Notes under the pieces: generated by a model
What the model was told of the DNA's origin: nothing
The model's database searches: none
What the model saw: only the letters and a program-made list of their open reading frames with translations
Made by a program: the position numbers and the translations under genes
Part shown: positions 46,166 to 56,285 of the stretch, in pieces
How positions within the stretch are numbered: the first letter of the stretch is position 1
Layout of the letters: each line of letters opens with the position of its first letter
NCBI GenBank assembly: GCA_021234155.1
Contig: JAJEKV010000054.1
Span: 8,266,655 to 8,330,654 of the forward strand
Source: Isoetes taiwanensis
Taxonomy: Eukaryota; Streptophyta; Lycopodiopsida; Isoetales; Isoetaceae
DNA length: 64,000 bases
Reading direction: 5' to 3'

Positions 46166-46608
46166 GGTAGCGGTGCCCTATTTTATTGATGTGGTTGCAC
46201 AACAAGCAACTTTGTATTACACACAGAAGTTTGACGTGCAAATAAGCCTCTTATTCATGGTCTTAATAAGAGGTTAAATTAATGCCATGGTTTTGATATT
46301 TGTAATTTTATTTCCCTTCTATAGACTATGGAGCTTATTTGTTCTACATTGGAAAACAATGTGAAACTAGACATGAAAAAATTACGTTCATGGTGTGCAT
46401 GACCAATGAAATGCGATATGTTTGTACTGCATTTAAAAAAAAATTGTCAATGTAATTGTGATTGTGCAAATATGCTAATACACTCCCAAATATTTATTCC
46501 CGACAGCTAGATTGAAAGGGACATGATTCAAATACTTTTTTTTTTTCTATAATTTTTGGATCATTAATTTCATTGCCGGTTTGTTATTTACAGGTTCAAA
46601 GCTTATAC

Positions 46609-46635
46609 CCAACAACGCTGGACACCATAACTAGT
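46609..46635 (+). mobile_element. Second Helitron-like 3' terminus (same family)
   Basis: CCAACAACGCTGG (46609-46621) is a hairpin with one mismatched pair, then ACACCATAA, CTAG (46631-46634) and T. It matches the end at 44931-44957 in the hairpin, in the ACCAT spacer and in upstream sequence (TTTACA...CAA...TTAT), so both are one family. It would end an element containing the exostosin fragment. Confidence 0.6.
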
Positions 46636-46925
46636 AGATTAAGATATTTGTATTTGTAAACCACCCTGTATTGTTATTCTTTAAAGTTTTGTGCTCTTGA
46701 TGAGCCGCGATGCTCACGAATTCAATATACATCTTGTGAATCGAGCTAAGATGTCCCACAATATTGATTAAATTTATCAAGTTTGACAAAGTACAAACAC
46801 TTCACATGTCATCCTTTAGATCTTTAATCTTAATATATGTATTGTATTTGTACAGAGATTAAAAATAGTGCCTAAAAATTTTGTAAATTGAATGTTGAAC
46901 TCGTTTACGAACCAATCTATCTTAA

Positions 46926-46954
46926 CTAGTTAACGTGTGCCCGGCGTTGCCGGG
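46926..46954 (-). mobile_element. Helitron-like 3' terminus, opposite strand
   Basis: Plus-strand CTAG at 46926-46929 is preceded by A (T on the minus strand). Ten bases on comes CCCGGCGTTGCCGGG (46940-46954), a perfect six-base-arm hairpin. Read on the minus strand this is hairpin, ten bases, CTAG, T: the Helitron 3' layout, with the same loop (AAC) as the plus-strand ends. The element extends to the right and may include the tandem array at 47041-49452. Confidence 0.65.
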
Positions 46955-47040
46955 ATAATGTCTTGGCATGTGTTTTTTACTCACCCTTTAACATCCAAGA
47001 TGCAACTTCGGCAATAGTGCATGTTGATATTGGCAAAAAT

Positions 47041-49452
47041 AGACATTATTTGCTTTTGTGATTATTTTTGTTATTCAAATTTGTCATCACTCACCACGCC
47101 GGAAAACCGTGTTGTATTTTATATGAGAGAATTCTCCATGATGCCTTAGAAGCTAAGAAGTAGCGTGCATTCAAGAATTGTTCAACCCCATCATGGTTTA
47201 CACTGGATGCCCTGTTAGTCGATGCACCATCATTGACGGCATCAAAGTTCACATTGATCATATCCGGCCCTTTGTATACATACTTTGTACTTCAAGGGTG
47301 GACAGAGGCAGTGGCAGTGCCAGACAAAGTTGGAGTTGCTTCTGGCCGATCCAGCTTAGCAATTGTCATAACCTGCAGGTTATTTACAGGATCATCCAAG
47401 GGTTATGTATCGGGTTATCTTAGGATTATTTATTGGATTAGAACTTGCTAGAATGGTTTTATGTGAATCAAGCAGAAAGGTTATTCAAAATTTTGAGTTC
47501 TTCTGCTTCAGAATGATTTTATGCGAATGAAACAGAGAGATTATTCAAAATTCTGAGCTTGCACATGGCTTGCTATATGATTTTTGCTTCTTCATACTCA
47601 ATGAAAATGCTCTGGCTCAAATCCCAAGGAGCAATTTATTAATAGACATTATTTGCTTTTGTGATTATTTTTGTTATTCAAATTTGTCATCACTCGCCAC
47701 GCCGGAAAACTGTTGTTGTATTTCATATGAGAGAATTCTCTATGATGCCTTAGAAGCTAAGAAGTAGCGTGCATTCAAGAATTGTTCAACTCCATCATGG
47801 TTTACAGTGGATGCCCTGTTAATCGATGCACCATCATTGACGGCATCAAAGTTCACATTGATCATATCCAGCCATTCGTATACATACTTTGTACTTCAAG
47901 GGCGGATAGAGGCAGTGGCAGTGCCGGACAAAGTTGGAGTTGCTTCTGGCCGATCCAGCTTAGCAATTGTCATAACCTGCAGGTTATTTACAGGATCATC
48001 CAAGGGTTATGTATCGGGTTATCTTAGGATTATTTATTGGATTAGAACTTGCTAGAATGGTTTTATGTGAATCAAGCAGAAAGGTTATTCAAAATTTTGA
48101 GTTCTTCTGCTTCAGAATGATTTTATGCGAATGAAACAGAGAGATTATTCAAAATTCTGAGCTTGCACATGTCTTGCTATATGATTTTTGCTTCTTCATG
48201 CTCAATGAAAATGCTCTGGCTCAAATCCCAAGGAGCAATTTATTAATAGACATTATTTGCTTTTGTGATTATTTTTGTTATTCAAATTTGTCATCACTCG
48301 CCACACCGGAACACTGCTGTTGTATTTCATATGAGAGAATTCTCTATGATGCCTTAGAAGCTAAGAAGTAGCGTGCATTCAAGAATTGTTCAACCCCATC
48401 ATGGTTTACAGTGGATGCCCTGTTAGTCGATGCACCATCATTGACGGCATCAAAGTTCACATTGATCATATCCGGCCCTTTATATACATACTTTGTACTT
48501 CAAGGGCGGACAGAGGCAGTGGCAGTGCCGGACAAAGTTGGAGTTGCTTCTGGCCGATCCAGCTTAGCAATTGTCATAACCTGCAGGTTATTACAGGATC
48601 ATCCAAGGATTATGTATCGGGTTATCTTAGGATTATTTATTGGATTAGAACTTGCTAGAATGGTTTTATGTGAATCAAGGAGAAAGGTTATTCAAAATTT
48701 TGAGTTCTTCTGCTTCAGAATGATTTTATGCGAATGAAACAAAGGGATTATTCAAAATTCTGATCTTGCACATGTCTTGCTATATGATTTTTGCTTCTTC
48801 ATACTCAATGAAAATGCTCTGGCTCAAATCCCAAGGAGCAATTTATTAATAGACATTATTTGCTTTTGTGATTATTTTTGTTATTCAAATTTGTCATCAC
48901 TCGCCACGCCGGAAAACTGTTGTTGTATTTCATATGAGAGAATTCTCTATGATGCCTTAGAAGCTAAGAAGTAGCGTGCATTCAAGAATTGTTCAACTCC
49001 ATCATGGTTTACAGTGGATGCCCTGTTAATCGATGCACCATCATTGACGGCATCAAAGTTCACATTGATCATATCCAGCCATTCGTATACATACTTTGTA
49101 CTTCAAGGGCGGATAGAGGCAGTGGCAGTGCCGGACAAAGTTGGAGTTGCTTCTGGCCGATCCAGCTTAGCAATTGTCATAACCTGCAGGTTATTACAGG
49201 ATCATCCAAGGGTTATGTATCGGGTTATCTTAGGATTATTTATTGGATTAGAACTTGCTAGAATGGTTTTATGTGAATCAAGCAGAGAGGTTATTCAAAA
49301 TTTTGAGTTCTTCTGCTTCAGAATGATTTTATGCGAATGAAACAAAGAGATTATTCAAAATTCTGAGCTTGCACATGTCTTGCTATATGATTTTTGCTTC
49401 TTCATACTCAATGAAAATGCTCAGGCTCAAATCCCAAGGAGCAATTTATTTG
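47041..49452 (+). repeat. Four-copy tandem array, ~604-bp unit
   Basis: A unit of about 603-604 bp is repeated: TTGCTATATGATTTTTGCTT occurs at 47571, 48175, 48778 and 49381. Copies are about 97 percent alike by eye, and the first is partial on its left. Each contains open frames of 65 and 80-90 residues that repeat exactly with the unit. They show no domain, and the frame near TTATTTACAGG shortens by one base in copies three and four, so I regard them as non-coding. This is a young satellite-like array or multi-copy internal repeat of a Helitron. Confidence 0.9.
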
Positions 49453-49593
49453 TAGGTTTATGGTGAGGGAAAAGAGACCATTACATATCCAATATCTAAA
49501 TTAAGTATTTCAAACATATTTTATACGCTCAATATTCCAATTTTAAAGTTCCCATCAGATGGTTAGCATGTATCAATCTTCAAGTATTTTTGT

Positions 49594-50316
49594 GAAGCAG
49601 AGGATGTGTATAATTAAGGATATAAAATATTTCTCCATTGTACATGCGATGATTCAAGCGATGGATTCACCCAACAACGTGTGGATTTCTCTTTACTATA
49701 CTAATACACATTCAAATGCTAGTAAACATGTGCTCGGCGTTGCCACGTATAAATTGAATTGATTTTTATCGTTTCAGAAGACCACGTGCTATGTAAAAAT
49801 AAGTAGAGCCATGTTTTTATACGGGCCTTGGTGTAAGAGTGACCTATAGAGTTGGTACCCTATAGATCATAGAGAATTATCTTAGGGTAAGGCACACGCT
49901 CTGAGGTTTGGTACCGCCTAGGGATATAAAGAGAATTACCCTTTCTTTTTTTTGAAGCAGAGGATGTGTATAATTAAGGATATAAAATATTTCTCCATTG
50001 TACATGCGATGGATTCAAGAGATGGATTCACCCAACAACGTGTGGATTTCTCTTTACTATACTAATACACATTCAAATGCTAGTAAACATGTGCCCGGCG
50101 TTGCCGCGCATAAATTGAATTGATTTTTATCGTTTCAGAAGATTGGGTGCTATGTAAAAATAAGTAGAGCCATGTCCTTATACGGGTCTTGGTGTAAGAG
50201 TGACCTATAGAGTTGGTACCCTATAGATCATAGAGGAATTATCTTAGGTTAAGGCACATGCTCTGAAGTTTGGTACCGCCTAGGGATATAAAGAGAATTA
50301 CCCTTTCTTTTTTTTG
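49594..50316. repeat. 360-bp tandem duplication, each copy with a Helitron-like end
   Basis: The unit starting GAAGCAGAGGATGTG begins at 49594 and at 49954 (period 360). Each copy holds a minus-strand Helitron-like end: CTAG at 49719 and at 50080, then about ten bases and CTCGGCGTTGCCACG or CCCGGCGTTGCCGCG. The hairpin is damaged in the first and partly kept in the second. The base following CTAG on the minus strand is C, not the expected T. Each copy ends in a CTTTCTTTTTTTT run. Confidence 0.85.
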
Positions 50317-50330
50317 ATCTAATCCTTTAA

Positions 50331-50398
50331 TTTGTATGCAAGTAGTTACATTATGATCAATGTAGTTACATTATGATCAATGTAGTTACATTATGATT
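50331..50398 (+). repeat. 20-bp tandem repeat, three copies
   Basis: TGTAGTTACATTATGATCAA repeats with small edge differences between about 50340 and 50398. Confidence 0.9.
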
Positions 50399-50399
50399 A

Positions 50400-51700
50400 C
50401 GTAATAATGTTGTATGCCAATAACTGACATTTGATCATTAACATTGCTCTTAGTGATTGGATTCTTAAATACGTGAATTCTTTCTTTTCTTCAAAAGCAT
50501 TTATATATAAATAGGATAATTTATAAACATTGCCCGACTTCATTACAGAGGATGCCAACTCTAGGCGATCGGTTTTGCTAAGCCGGTTAGAGAAGCTGGA
50601 AAAATTTCGAAGTTGCCTTATTGAAGAAGCCATGTCGCAGAATCTCATATTCTATGTGGTTATTTGTGGCGTATTATTTCTTGTGCATCCTTGTGGATTC
50701 ATTGCAAAGCTTCTCTTGATCCTACAACGTATCCTACTACGGATGCTGGATTGCTAGATTTGGGAGAGCTTCATGCCCTGTTCACTCTTGCATTTTGCTT
50801 TTTATTGAAAATATTTGTGGCCCTCAATCTGGCACAATACTAGGAACATCCGACAAATCAATGGTTCTAAAAGAAACCAAGAATAAAACCCATAAAGATG
50901 CAAAATAGATGATTAGATGAGTTAATACATTTGATCTAAACATCCAACTCATTAAACATCCTGCGCTGAGCATAAATAGAATGCATGCACCAACTGTATT
51001 TGCCACTACGATCTTCAATACGGTGGAAATAACCCTTTTAATCAACATGATCTGCAAATTCCTTAAAAATACCTCGCAGACAAAAATCCCTATAATCATT
51101 GTTCATGGACATGTATTGCATTTCTAACAATAGGATCTGAATTTTATAGGTTAAACATGAGAAGGCCAAACTTTTACTTTGAAGTCCTTGCTCCCAAAGC
51201 ATAACATGACCATCGTGTATAAATCTAGTCGGGGATCCAATAGATGCATAATTTTTATGAACAAAATTATGTCACTTTGCCTTGAGCACATGCATAATAA
51301 TAATCTGCAAATGAACACTAAGAAAAACAAACTATGAAAAGATTGAAAGGGATTGAAGATGGAATAAAGAAATTGTTTCAAGAAAAAAGAACGAGAGAAT
51401 GAGTGGAGAAAATGTGAGAAACCTTCATACTTCATAGACAGACAGGAAATTTGTTGTCCACGGATTTCAGGGATGATGGTAGGCAGAGGAATGTCCGGCG
51501 TAACGGCAGCAGCATGCAGCAGCAGCAGCAGCAGCAGAGGAGGCAAATTTTTTTGCCGGAGGCAAGAGGCAAGAACATGTATAGATGCAAAAAAAATAGA
51601 GAAAAAACGGTTGTTTACCATTTTTATTTGAAGCAGGATAACATGCAGATCCGATCAGTAAACAGAAGGCCACAGCTTCATGTCTTTAACAAATCTATAA
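50400..51700. other. Mostly non-coding region upstream of the receptor gene
   Basis: An exon-like piece at about 50551-50655 (EDANSRRSVLLSRLEKLEKF, then RSCLIEEAMSQNL) has a helical, protein-like look but no recognised family. A (CAG)n run lies at about 51515-51537. No other coding sequence is supported. Confidence 0.35.
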
Positions 51701-51707
51701 GTATTCA

Positions 51708-52102
51708 ATCTTAATAAATGTTTTGCATTCTTCTTCTCCTTGCCGTCATTTTGTTAAATCACATGGCATACTTGACTTTTGCTTCATTCTGTCAGAGATA
51801 CCCACGAACCAATCTTAATAAATGTTTTGCATTCTTCTTCTCCTTGCCGCCATTTTGTTAAATCACATGGCATACTTGATTTGCACTATTAAATCACATT
51901 GTATACTAGTAAATCACGATGCATTTTAAATCACGATACTATTAAATCACGATGCACGATGCACGATTCATCTCTTTAAAATGCTTCAGCATTCGTCTTT
52001 TAAGCAGTACGCATTCGTCTTTTCAGCATTCGTCTTTTAAGCAGTCTTTCAATTCGTCTTCAGCATTCGTCTTTTTGCAGTACGCTTCAGACGTCTTCTG
52101 CT
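51708..52102 (+). promoter_or_regulatory. Repeat-rich upstream region and 5' leader of the receptor gene
   Basis: A segment beginning AATCTTAATAAATGTTTTGC occurs at about 51709-51777 and again at 51812-51880, nearly identical. From 51984 to the start codon, GCATTCGTCTTTT-type units recur five times with GCAGTACGCATTC and TTAAGCAGT spacers. AAATCACGATGCA units repeat near 51910-51965. This is probably promoter and leader. I see no clear TATA box. Confidence 0.45.
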
Positions 52103-55100
52103 ATGGCTAATAAGCAGGAAATTATAAGGGACCCAGCATTTATGCAGATTTTCAAGGATCTGGGCAAGGTATGTTACCAGATGGATCCCTGTCATTTTTT
52201 ATTCTCAACGCTTTTTAATCACTTGAATTGCTAAACCATTTTTGCAGAAGGGAATACAAAAGCTGAATGAAAATGGCCCAATGCTCATGGACGTGACAAA
52301 AAGTATTTGTGATGTTGCTGGCCAGGCACCCTTAGTCGGTATTTGCCTCCAAGCTCTTGGCATGATAATACAAACTGCAGCAGCTTATACAGAAATTGAT
52401 GACAAGGCAAAGAAAGTAATAGAGTATGCCCAATTCTTAGAAAAATCCATGAAAATAGTCGCAGATGCAGGCGGTGATGATGAATATTTGAAGGAAAATT
52501 GCCTGGCATTGCTCTGTGCAGAGGCCTATGAATTTCACAATGAGAATTCCAGGTACGTAGCTAAGTAATCAGATATTTACTTTCTTTGTGTGATTAAGCA
52601 AAATAGAAAAGAGAAATAAAGCCCGTCTTATGAATCAGATCTGTGTTTCGTTGTTTAGTAGATCTGCCATTATTATTCGGTTTTTGTTGTTTCGTTGTTT
52701 AGTAGATCTGCCATTATTCAGACAATAAAGTAAAGAATAAATGGTTGTGGTTCAGGAAACAGAGTTGGGCAAAGTGCCTGTGTGGTTTCATCTGTGCCCA
52801 GTGTAAGGCGAAGGGGCTTGATGACCTTGCTAACCGATTGAGTGAAATGAACCAGAGACTTACTTTGAAGTGTGGAGTATTAAATGTGCAGCTTGGTAAA
52901 GCTATTGCGAATGAAGTCTCCATTATTAAAAATGAGATCCCTACATCCAGCAATGCCCCAATTGGTGATCTTGCTGTCAAGTTTAAGCCACCACAGGAAT
53001 TGCTGACATTCATAAGGAAGTCAGGAATTCGAGTCCTTGCTGTGTGTGGAATGGGGGGCATTGGAAAAACTACTTTGCTGACCACGTTATACGATCAAGA
53101 ATTTCCAAAGGGAGCCAATCAAGTTAAAGCTTTTGTACACGTGGGCAGGCTCCCTGCCGATATAAAGGAAATTCAAAGTAAGATCTTGCAGGAATTGGAA
53201 AATAAGAAAGAGACATTCACAAGCATTCATCAAGGTCAAAATGCATTGCGCCATTGCTTGCAACGTTTAAAAGAACAGGGCTTTTCCATGTGTCTATGCG
53301 TAGACAATGTTTGGATGGTAAAAGATCTAGAAGACTTATTGCCACAAGATGTAGATCAATACCTTCCAGAGTCCAGCTGTATAATGCTATCCACGCGATC
53401 CCACGAAGTAGCTAAGGAGTTTTGTGATATTTGTTGTCCACCGAATGCAAGTTCAAATGCATACAAACTTTTTGAGCCCAATTTACTAGATATCCATGAA
53501 GCAGAGCAATTGTTCATACACTGTGCAAGAATTCAAGATAAGGATAAGGAGAAAGATTTGCTTAAAGAAATAGTCCCACTATGTGATGGTCTTCCTTTGG
53601 CAATCAATACATATGGCACTTATTTTAGAAGGCTAGAAAGGCGTAAAGAAAGCGAGTGGAGGAAAGTCAAACAACGCATTGAGAAAGCTACTGAATCCCC
53701 GTCCACTGCAGATGCGGATGATACGGTGCTCCAAACTTTAGAACCTAGTATCGATGCTCAAACTGTTGTTGTGCAAGAAGCCTTCATCGATGCTGCCCTT
53801 GTTTGGCGTGGAAAACCAGTGGAAATGGCTCGATGTGCACTGTATGTTGGAGATGAAGACATTTTGGAAGTCCTCATAGACGAGTCCATTTTTTCTTCCA
53901 AGGATGACGAGTTACAATGCCATGATCATTTTTGGGCCATTGCTCAGAAGCGTGCAAACCTTAAAGGCTGGAAATATGTGTCTACATCAAAGGCAAGTGC
54001 TTATGCTCTCTTAGATATCTTTAGTTTATTTATTCACCTTTCTAATCAACTTTCTTACTTGAGTGCAGATGCTAGTTTCAGAAGAAGAAGAAATTGTAGA
54101 ACTCTTTACGTCAGGCCACTTGGCAGCATCCCTTAGGACACATGAAGTAATTCGTGCAATAGACTCTCAACAAACATTGGAATTTCAAATTTTGCGAGAT
54201 TACCTATCCATTAAGTACTTAGCATGCAAAAGTGTTCTCACCTCTGGTACGTGTAACATCTCACAAGGCAAAACACATGATCTCAAAGCTTTATGTTTAC
54301 ATCAAGATGTCGATCTGAGTCTTTTCCAGGTTTGAATTGCTTACATCCCTATGACAAAAGCATGGCACATGTAAAATAAAAATAACTAACTTATCTTCAA
54401 CTCTGGAACAGTATTTTCCAAAGCTACAAATGATTAGTGTTGGAGGCCTTCAAACTTCTCTCTTTAAAGAAGGGGTTGAGCAGAGCGAGGACAAGGTAGA
54501 AGAAATTCAAGTACATCAACTTCCTTCCTCTTTTTTTGAAACCTTTAGCAATTTACGTTATCTAGAGATTAATGGAGAAGACAATAAACTAGTCATGCTT
54601 CCATGTTCTTTTGGCCACTTAGTGCATCTACTACACCTTTCACTAACTAATTTCTATTGCTTGGAAGTTCTTCCTGATTTTAATAAGCCCTTAAAAGATT
54701 TAAGATGCCTCGACCTCTCTGCTGCCCGGCTTCGCCCTTTGCCCGACCCGACGCTCGACCCGGCGCTGCCGTCGGGATCCTCCGCCTCTCTCTTTGCGCC
54801 CGGCTTCGCGCTTTGCCCACGCCGCTTCGACTGCTTTGCCCGCCCTCGAGGGCTTCGACCTCTCCCCTACTGCGCCCGGCTTCGTCGCCTGCCCGGGCTG
54901 CGCTTTCGGCCATTGCCCGCCCTTTTCGGGCTCCCTCGACCTCACCCATTTGCGCCCGGCTTCGCCCGCCTACGACCTTTCGCTCGGCATTGCCTGCCCT
55001 CTCGGGTTCCTTGGCCTCTGGATGCGCCCGGCCTTCGCCCCTTTGCCAACCACGCTTCGGCCCGTACGCCCCCCACAGCACCTCGACTCTCCGGCCATAC

Positions 55101-55104
55101 CTAA
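52103..55104 (+). CDS. NB-ARC/LRR immune receptor (NLR), five exons, LRR end disrupted
   Basis: Exons: 52103-52168, 52248-52552, 52756-53992, 54069-54329 and from 54412. Phases agree; the third intron has a GC donor (AAG|GCAAGT). N-terminal residues 20-125 look like a helical bundle (VAGQAPLVGICLQALGMII...), neither TIR nor clearly a classic coiled coil. NB-ARC motifs: P-loop GMGGIGKTTL near residue 222, kinase-2 CLCVDNVW (Asn for the usual second Asp), CIMLSTRS, GLPLAI, and QCHDHFW for MHD. LRR-type repeats begin in exon 5 (LPSSFFETFSNLRYLEI, FGHLVHLLHLSL, LKDLRCLDLS). After about 54715 the frame enters GC-rich sequence and gives a Pro/Arg/Leu-rich tail to the stop at 55102. NLRs sense pathogen effectors in the cytosol. 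The nucleotide-binding part looks intact, but the LRR end probably is not. Confidence 0.8.
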
Positions 55105-56285
55105 CTCGCCTAATTCGACACGCCGGCCTACCGCTTCCGCCTCTCTCTCCGCACTCGACTCCTCCTGGCGCCTCACCAAGCATCTCGACACGCCGTCTGG
55201 CCGGGCCGGGCCTCTGGAGCTCCACCTCTCCGCCAAGGCCTACTACCGCCTCGACACATCACCAAGCTCACCGGGCCTCGGCCTCGAAGCCTTCTTTAAC
55301 CTTCTCCGGCCGGGTGACTTCGCTGGCTTCACTGGAGACCGCTTTCGCTCCACTGGCCCTCAACTTCGTTAACTGGCGCTTCAGCTTCCGCTTCGATACA
55401 CGCCGTCGGTTAGTTCCGCCTCTATGCTTCGAACTTTCCAGTCTGGCGTTTCTAAATAGCTTCAATAGCTCGATACATCGCCGGGCCATTGACCGCTACG
55501 GTTCGGAGCATCGTCAGCTAGCTTAATACGGCGCTGACTTCAATAAGCAATACTGGCTTCACTGACATCGCCAGTTCGTTGTCTGCTCGGCTCGATTCTC
55601 CGGCCAGGCTCAGCTGGACTACCGCTCGACATCGCCAGTTCAATACCGCCTTCGAAGGCTTCACCGGCTATACTGGGTCATTGGCTCGACGCCAATTCAC
55701 GCCTACTGCTTCGATCATGGCGCCTACTACTACAATACTGGACATCAGCTTACCAATACCACTATGGCGTACTGACCTCCGTTGTGCTCCAAATACCGGG
55801 TCACTGGGATACATCGCCAGTTCACGCTCACCAGACTCTCGACCTTCTTCCGTATTGCTTCTACTACCAGAGCATGCGCCCGGCCGACATACTTCGGCCG
55901 CTGCCGCCCCTCAAGCACCTCGCCTCTCGGTGCGCCCGGCTTCGCTGCTGCCCAGACGCTTCCTTCGACCGGCTGCGCCCTCGTGCACCTCGACCTCTCG
56001 TTTGCGCCCGGCTCGCCCGCCTGCGCGACCGCCGGCTTCGGCCCGCTGCCCACCCTCGATCACCTCTGCCTCTCCGGGTGCTCCCGGCTCGCCCAGCCCA
56101 TTGCCCCACCCTCAAGGAACCGTAAGCCCACGCGCACGATGTCGATCGGGCTCGACCTCTCTTGGTGCACCAAGCTCGCCCCCTTGCACTGCCCCACGAT
56201 TGGCCTCCCCTCTCCGCCCCTCTTCCCCCCCTCCCCAAATGAGCAACTTCGGCATAACCAACATGCTCAGCCCACAACCCACTCT
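54710..56285 (+). pseudogene. GC-rich decayed LRR array of the receptor
   Basis: The DNA turns sharply GC-rich and contains repeated CACCTCGACCTCTC...TGCGCCCGGCT-type units, e.g. near 54856, 54932, 55917, 55986, 56058 and 56148. Spacing is about 70-75 bp where best kept (55917, 55986, 56058), close to a 24-residue LRR. Different frames give LRR pieces such as LPTLDHLCLSGCSRLAQ and LDLSWCTKLAPL, so the array originally coded H-L-D-L-S-x-C-x-R-L units but has lost or gained bases many times. The centre (55080-55880) has other repeats (ATCGCCAGTTCA). I read it as the remains of the LRR domain. Confidence 0.65.

Noticed and set aside
47178..49340. Repeated 65-108-residue open frames as a tandem gene family
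   Set aside because: They repeat only because the DNA unit repeats, shift frame between copies by a one-base change, and show no domain.
54680..55236. Minus-strand Arg/Glu/Gly-rich open frames
   Set aside because: They are antisense shadows of the GC-rich LRR repeats.
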